A DNA stretch of 64,000 nucleotides from Pyrenopolyporus hunteri (Eukaryota > Ascomycota > Sordariomycetes > Xylariales > Hypoxylaceae): the NCBI GenBank assembly GCA_902806595.1, contig CADCXC010000004.1, forward strand, positions 1,922,001 to 1,986,000, read 5' to 3'. Positions 57,222 to 64,000 of the stretch are shown here, one piece after another. How positions within the stretch are numbered: position 1 is the stretch's first letter; each line of letters begins with the position of its first letter. The notes under the pieces are model-generated. The model worked only from the letters and a program-made list of their open reading frames with translations, searched no databases and was not told where the DNA came from. The position numbers and the translations under genes were made by a program.

Positions 57222-60200
57222 ATTAGCGGCAAAATAATAACTTCCCCTCAGCTGACCTTTGGAACAGGTTAGGTTCTATAATTTAGCTCTGTAATTAAGG
57301 TAGGCTTGAAGTGTAATTTCCATTTGATGGCGGAGGAAATTTATCGTGCCTGGGTCGAAAATCACGATCGGGCAACTTTGAATTAGGAGATAGCTCAAGC
57401 TCAAGCTCAAGCTCAAGCTAGCAGCCGAATACCCTACCAGCCTAGTTCTTCTGGCGCATTGGCAACCTGCTTAATATCCTCTTGGCACTGCGAAGTCGAC
57501 GGCCGGATTTAACACTACTAGCTTGCAGTACTGTTGCATAGATCGCCTTAAATGGTTATGGCTAGCTCTTTATAAACATACGATAAGTATTGGACATCTG
57601 AGATCCGCTTTCGGCCTATCGCACATGCTAACGTGCTAACAGCGACAATGACTTCTCCCTTGAGTATAGACTATAATATAGATTACATACTACCATCTTC
57701 TAGTTATTAGTAACAGCTCAGGTCCTAGCCCACTAGCAGTAACATCTCCGTCTCCATTTCTCTCTAAACAACCGTATTGGTCGATGTTACGATATCGTTC
57801 GATAGGATAGTAACGACTCCGCATCGGCACTCCGCTCTTCGGCGGTGCCGTGATCGACCCTATCCGTCGCGGGGCTCCCGAGTCCGGTCTGAAACCAATT
57901 CACTGATGTCTTCTGGGGCTACTGAATATAATAGACGATACCGAGAATCCCGGCTTACGTCGATATAGAAGCTCCGTATAGGAAGAGCTGAAGAACCCCA
58001 ACGGTATTACGGCTGAAAATTGTGCTAACGACATCTCAACAGCAAGCTATTTGTTACAATAAGGGGAGTAGTCATCCCTCGCCCCGACCACGAGGCGAAG
58101 AAGGCTATCTCTTGCTTTGGAAGCGCTAATTTCACTGCAAGGTTTGGATATACGCTCGGATCGAGCGGGATCTGCTCTTCCTGACATGACGTGAGAAGAA
58201 AATCGACGAATGCTTAATGCGGCGGCCGCCATACCTCTGGCAAAGTAACGCCGAGGACGTATGCAGCCCATTTCCCCAGGATGACAAGGCAAAGAGGGTG
58301 TTGTTTAACATCTCACTAGCGTGTACAGCTCGACGAACATGACGAGAGCCAAGATGACTCCTCTTCTATGACGAGGGCAGCACATCCTCGCATAGAAGCC
58401 AAAAGCCCTCGGGGATCATGTGTGCTCTCTAGCAAGCCCGAGGACACCACCTCCTTCGATGTTGTCTTACGTGGACGGGAAGACCCGAGCCTGAGGGAGT
58501 AAGTAAATAAATAAGTACGGCGTATGAACACTCCGTCCAACTTTAGTCAGACGGGATGGCCTACTAAGGGCGATATATCGTATCCTTCTTAATACCCTGC
58601 CTACCAGGTATATATATATGGGCTTGAGTAAAAAGCCGCTCACTAAGCATATACGTAGGATTGCCTCTCCCTCTTTCTCTCTCCGTCTATCCCTTTCCCA
58701 GATCGAAGATCACTGCCATCCCGTTTGTGTACTCGTATAAAAGAAAATCCTGAAGGATCTGATGTTGGAGAGACTCCTGTATGTGTATGTATGTATGCGT
58801 ATGTGTATGTGATCATGATACATTACCAGGGATGAGCTTCGTTAAAAAGAAAAGAAAAAAAAAGAAAGGGTTGGATGATACGGACGGTAAGGGCGCCCGC
58901 GTCCGTCGGATACTAGACGGACTGCCGGCTAATACGAGATAAGGAGCAGCGTTCTGGAAAAGCGACGGTGCCGAGGTAGGCGCCTGGAAATAAAGGAAGT
59001 CTTGCGACGCCTAGCATTACCGGCATATCTGGGGGATGTCATTCTAAACAAGGGAGCTACGGTGGCCAAGATCGTACTGGCTATGATCACGATTTTCTGG
59101 CAATCAAGATGGATATCCTCAATATAAATACAATGCTAAGTCTAGTGACTTCGTGTATAACGTGTGGATAGGCATCTACCTACGTAAGTAGGGTCATCGC
59201 TTAGAAAAGTGGTGATACCCCTATTGACGCGTTCCTTCCCCTATTTTGTTTATCCACCACTTCCTGCAATCCGTCGTAGCAGCTGGATGCCCAGTATGTA
59301 TGTATATCTACGGCGATGCCCCCTTGATACTACATGACCTCGACGCCACATAAATTACCTATGTAACATCGACAGAGTCGTGGGAGGGAACGGAATTAGA
59401 AAAGTTGAAGCGCGCGATCGTAAGTCGCTGAATAGACGACCTGAGTCGTATAATCGTCGCCCAGGATAATTGATTTCTCCTTTTCACAACTAGGAGTAAT
59501 TACCTGACGTAACCTCTTTGACATAACCTGCCCAAGACTTCCCTGGCATGGATGCGTTCGCTTTGCGGGATTTCGGTGTGAGTCGAGGAAGACATTTTTT
59601 AAGACGGCATTATTTGTCATGCGGTGCAACGTGGATATACCATAATCTTGGATAGCGTCGCTTTTGGAGCTTCATGTTTCATGCACCGACTCGGAACGGA
59701 TTCCATCAATCTGTTACCGGGACCTGCTGGATCCCCGACACCGACAGATGGGATACGAACCGTCAGGTTTTGCTATTTTTTAATTATTTTTATTTTGAGC
59801 TTGATCATTTGATGATCTGACGAGGCGTCTGGGAAAAGCGGCGGCGTGATTCGGTAGATGTGGCGGCCAAAACGGCTGTGCAGAGTATCAGCCGATCCCA
59901 TGAAAGACATGTCTCTGAACTGGATTCGGGGTATTATCCCTCAACGTGACAGCGGGCAAAATTGTGGTGTGTGCATGGTAAAGCATCCAAGTTACTATTT
60001 AAATATGGTATGATTTTGCTGCATCCAGTTGCCCCTGGACGGATAGTTGTTTGGGGACATCTCAACTCGAACCAAGGCCGAAGAGATAGCGGTGGTTGAG
60101 CATCTTGGCGGCCTGGGTCATTCGACTACCGGGATACCCCCGATCTGACTATGCTCGTCTGCACGTCATTGCCTCGGCCTATGAGAGCACTGATCGATAT

Positions 60201-63200
60201 TACCATAGAATGGGTATAATAGTTGTTCATATAGGTATGTACATACTTATCTCATACGCACCTAGATATGTTTGGGATACATACCTACGTACATACATAA
60301 GAGGTGGGTATATATAGGTATATATATATACATCTCGATTTGAACTTGTCTTGGGAAACTATACGCTGTAGACGCGGCCTTCTGGTCGCTGGTAGGTTGA
60401 CAACTCAGCTACGGAGAAAAGGATTATGCAATTCGATAGAGCGTGCGCCCTCGCGAGTCGGTGACTTGCTATTGCTATATGCGTAGCAAGCCACTCAGAT
60501 GGCTCAGGCCCCTCCGAGAATGGAGGCGGTGAAGAGAAAGTCGTCCATTGAGACGACAGGTGGTACCAGACAGCTGGGTCTTCGCAAGAAGGGACGCGGG
60601 AAGAGGGGGAGAATGTGGATGCGGCGTAGCTGCACCAAACAGCCGGGACTGACGCGAGAGTGAGAAAAATTTGTATGTATTTGATGACACATACATATAT
60701 AAAATGGTCCAGTGGCTGAATTCCCAGACCAAGGTCGCATACATACGTACAGGTTGTACAGTGTGGTTTCACGATCAGCCGGGATGGTGCGTTCCAGTGC
60801 ATTGGGATTGCCAGAGCGCGAGTGGTCTCCATCGATAACGGGCCGAGAATCCAATTTACTGGAACTTGGAAAAGTCGTGGGCGGGCAGAAGGGGTTCGCC
60901 ACTCAGTAGGATGTTATGATGCCTCTCGGATGTAAAGATTCATCAAAATCGTAAATCGATCTCTACCGACTGATACCTTAGCTTTCCATTCAACTTCCGA
61001 TGATTCATTCTCGATGGGTCTCTCATGCAAAAAGGCTCCATTGACAGACCCCATGTCGACTACATTGCTCGGCTGGGACGAAGACAATCTCCCCTCTTTT
61101 CACGGGCGTCGGATTACGGGGACGGGACGGATAATCTGGGCTCTCTCCAGTTTCCTTCCACGGTATGGTTGGACCGTATGGCCTTCAGACTTGGGGCTTA
61201 GTTGAATGTAAGTTGAGGCAGTCCAATGGGAGGGTTACATAGCGTGTGGGGTCCTATGCTGCACTTTATTACTTATCCTTCCAAATGCGGTGGTAAAGAG
61301 GGGGATATCCGTCGGCGGCGATAGTGCATGAGAAGGGGTAGAGACGGGGCCGCGGATTGGAACGTCTGGCCTTTCTCGGAGGGTCCTGAATTATTGGAAT
61401 GTGTGAGATCAAGCGCGCGACGCATCGGCTGATTGGTAATGTCGAAGCTGGCGAGAAGACCACGTCGTGACGAACGACGTGTCATCGCTGACCATAATTC
61501 CCGCCTACCCCAAGGAGCTGGAACAACTGTGCGATAAAATAGCAATAGTATGATATAGCTGAGTAAAGTGACTTCGCGCGCGCGGGGGGGGGGGTGATGA
61601 TGTACGGTTTTAGGCTCGCATCCATCCCTGGAGATGGAGACGATGGCTTTTTTAGTGAGAGTGGCCTCTGCCGAAATAAGTATGTTGCTATGCTGCTAAA
61701 TAGGTAACTATCCTCGGTCCGGAAGTTCAACAAGGCAGTTGAATACCTATCTATGGGTTAATGCGTACAAACCTACCTAACCTAGGTAGAGTATGCATAT
61801 GCCATTTTATCCTGGCAGGACATGTAAGTGAAAGCAGTATGTACGCAGAGAAGGTCAGGCCTTGGGCATGCTTACCATTTCGTCGGTTTGTCGACCGAGA
61901 AGCGGGTTTGTACATGGCATCATGCGCTGGTCAGGGGGAGGGAGTTTGAAGCGAGAAAGCGAGAGAGGCTGGGCGGCTGTAGCCCGCGACGTCTCCACCA
62001 ACAACAACATATTGAAGCAGATGGGGGGAAACATAAGAGACCACATGGCTAGCTAAAAAGTGACGTTGCTGCAGACATGTCCAGAAATGACCAGGTCGGG
62101 CTTGGTTGCAGACACCATCAAGGAACGAAAGATAGGATATGCAATGTTCAATAAGGTGTTTTTTTTTTCTTCGATTCTTGATGGTTGCGAGAGAAGAGAG
62201 TTGGTAGGTATTGGAATCTGCAGTGGAGAAAAAGGTTCGATGGGAAGTCGAGTATCTGCTTCCGTCCCGTCTGGTTGGATCCCATCATCCACAACCCGCA
62301 CTTGCCCTCCCATCAATTACCTACTGCGTACTAGTTGAAATTCCGTCTGATGTATTGTGTAGGTTATCATGCACCTTCCAGTCGACACCTACATATGTAC
62401 GTCCACCTGTAGGTACATATAGACGTAGTTTATATAGGTAGGTACCTGTCAACGTACGTACAGTACTGTAGATGCCTATCATATGCGCATATACACATGC
62501 CTATAGGTACCTATATACGCACGTCTAGACGTGAAGGTCTTCCCTCGCGCTGTTGGCAGCTACATACATAGTATAGCGCAGCCTAGCGCGATAGGCACCG
62601 CACACTACCTGCGCATATATATGTACATACATTTTAGCTAATACAACATTGGATATCCAATGCCCAGCCGTTCGGGAATCAGGTCCCCCGTTTACCGGTG
62701 TGAAGGTATGGTGCGTAGAAGCGACATTCTCCCGGGCCTAATGCAACTGCGGGGGGAAACTCCATTCAATCAAATCAGTCAAATAACGTCGAACTGCGTC
62801 AACCGGACCATGTGCGCCTTGCCCACTTGGGTACCGCAGCATAGGTAGCCTTGGCCCCCTGGGAAATTGTAGGGAACGTTGTATTATTAACTCTTAATCT
62901 TTTTGTTCCTTTCCTGTTCTTCTTCTTGTTCTGTCCTCAAAATATCCATGACTCGCCAATAAACCGTCATAAATATGTCAGATCGCCGTTCCCGTGCCGC
63001 CGGTGGTGACTCGTGGTACTGGAGTCATTACGATTAATGATTGGATTCCCAGTAAACTCCTCGCAGAAATTAGCGTAGCAAAGGCATGTAACAGGAAGTG
63101 GTAGCGGAATGAACACGTCGGTACGGTGGATATAGGTGTCTTGTAATTGATTCGACACTGTTTCAACGTCTTCGTACGATACCTACCACTTATCGTACAT

Positions 63201-64000
63201 ACTCAGGTAGGTACCTAGGTATACACTACATACATGAAAGTACTCGAGTTCCGACAGGCTGGATACTTCCACCTTGATGTATAGATATACATCCATCCAT
63301 ACCTCATATCAGCGTAGAATCGAGTACCTAGTTTGGTACGTTATGTACGTACACGTAGTATATACACAGGTATGTAGACGTATCATTTGATGTGGTAAGG
63401 TGGTAGGTATATGATTTCCCGCGCCTACCTCCTCTAAAATCGCTAAAGTCAGGGTAGTGATTGGAGAAGTCATATCCTTGAAAGTGGCCTAGGGGTTGAA
63501 GTAACTACCCGAAAACCCCTATACGAACACCTGTAGGTAGGTAGGGAAAGGAAGCTGCAAAACGGGATACTATACCCAGCAGCCGGCATAATGCAACGGA
63601 TTTCCCGTACCTAGGTTACGCAATTGAGTATTCAGATTAATGACATGTCATCGATAGGTACTTACTTACCTACCTATACAAAAGGCTATGGAGGAGATAG
63701 TGGGCAACCACAGTCTCCTGTATATATTTAATCGTAATTCGTTTACCTAAACCTACTACCTTCTTACCTCACTCACATGCTTGTACATCTATAACACCTT
63801 ATCCTTACATGTATTAATATTATTATTATTCCACATGTAATTCGGGTATGTACCTGACACACACTACCAGTCATAAGGCGCATACGTACCATACCTACCA
63901 GGCAAGGTACGGACATAATAGTTGGGTAAAAGTAAGGTAGGTGAGGTAGGCAGGTAGGTATGTATCCACGAACATCTGGCCCGTCTTGCCCGTCTCCAGC
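57222..64000. other. Gene-poor right flank
   Basis: 6.8 kb without a convincing gene. Frames of up to 157 codons occur but have no motifs or supporting splice sites. Repeats include a hexamer array (57391), TATATA stretches (58610, 60310), GTATGTATGTATGCG (58785), a G run (61583-61595) and many ACCT/AGGT strings, with TACCTAGGTA at 63212 and a dense tail at 63180-63960. The right end resumes GGTAGGTAGGT repeats up to the window edge. Confidence 0.5.
57391..57420. repeat. (AGCTCA)n hexanucleotide array
   Basis: Four and a half copies of AGCTCA; the array ends in AGCTAG, about 170 nt upstream of the D-amino-acid oxidase start. Confidence 0.9.

Noticed and set aside
1..64000. CRISPR arrays, bacterial operons or prophage
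   Set aside because: Introns, codon use and gene content are fungal; no regularly spaced direct repeats with unique spacers were seen.

Overview
The window looks like nuclear DNA of a filamentous ascomycete, most likely a Sordariomycete. The genes carry short (44-182 nt) introns with GTAAGT-like donors and CTAAC/CTGAC branch points. They encode typical Pezizomycotina proteins: a fungal Dicer-like 1, a FlbA-type DEP-DEP-RGS regulator, a DUF7053 protein and a CYP52-like P450. I cannot name the genus; a Xylariales-like fungus is only a guess. Fourteen gene models are given, with exon boundaries deduced by hand from splice signals and frame continuity.

Layout. 1-492: 3' end of a ubiquitin C-terminal hydrolase. 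1.0-3.3 kb: an unknown Lys/Glu-rich protein (-). 3.3-7.45 kb: gene-poor. 7.45-10.07 kb: a large disordered hypothetical protein (+), convergent with DCL1 (-, 10.96-15.83 kb). TAP42 (16.996-18.084 kb) and CDC73 (18.6-19.9 kb) follow on the + strand. A GPI-anchored cell-wall protein (-, 21.3-22.1 kb) and the FlbA-type RGS gene (-, 23.4-25.8 kb) come next. 25.8-40.9 kb: a 15-kb stretch with no convincing gene. 40.9-57.2 kb: a dense island holding a DUF7053 protein, ORC4 with a PHD finger, a frameshifted P450, a small conserved protein, an F-box-like/ankyrin protein, an EIF1AD-like protein, ALG3 and a D-amino-acid oxidase. 57.2-64 kb: gene-poor again.

Most genes are housekeeping: ubiquitin turnover, TOR-PP2A signalling, Paf1-complex transcription, replication origin recognition, N-glycan assembly and D-amino acid catabolism. 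DCL1 provides RNA silencing and FlbA provides G-protein attenuation. They are not an operon or an obvious biosynthetic cluster.

The strongest unexplained signals are four. (i) The perfect palindrome TACCTAGGTA and related ACCT/AGGT strings recur at least 14 times, always outside exons. (ii) A one-base frameshift lies just after the I-helix of the P450. (iii) A probable one-base slip lies in a G/C run of the cell-wall gene. (iv) ORC4 carries an AT-hook and PHD finger in front of its AAA+ domain. I found no convincing new multi-gene system.
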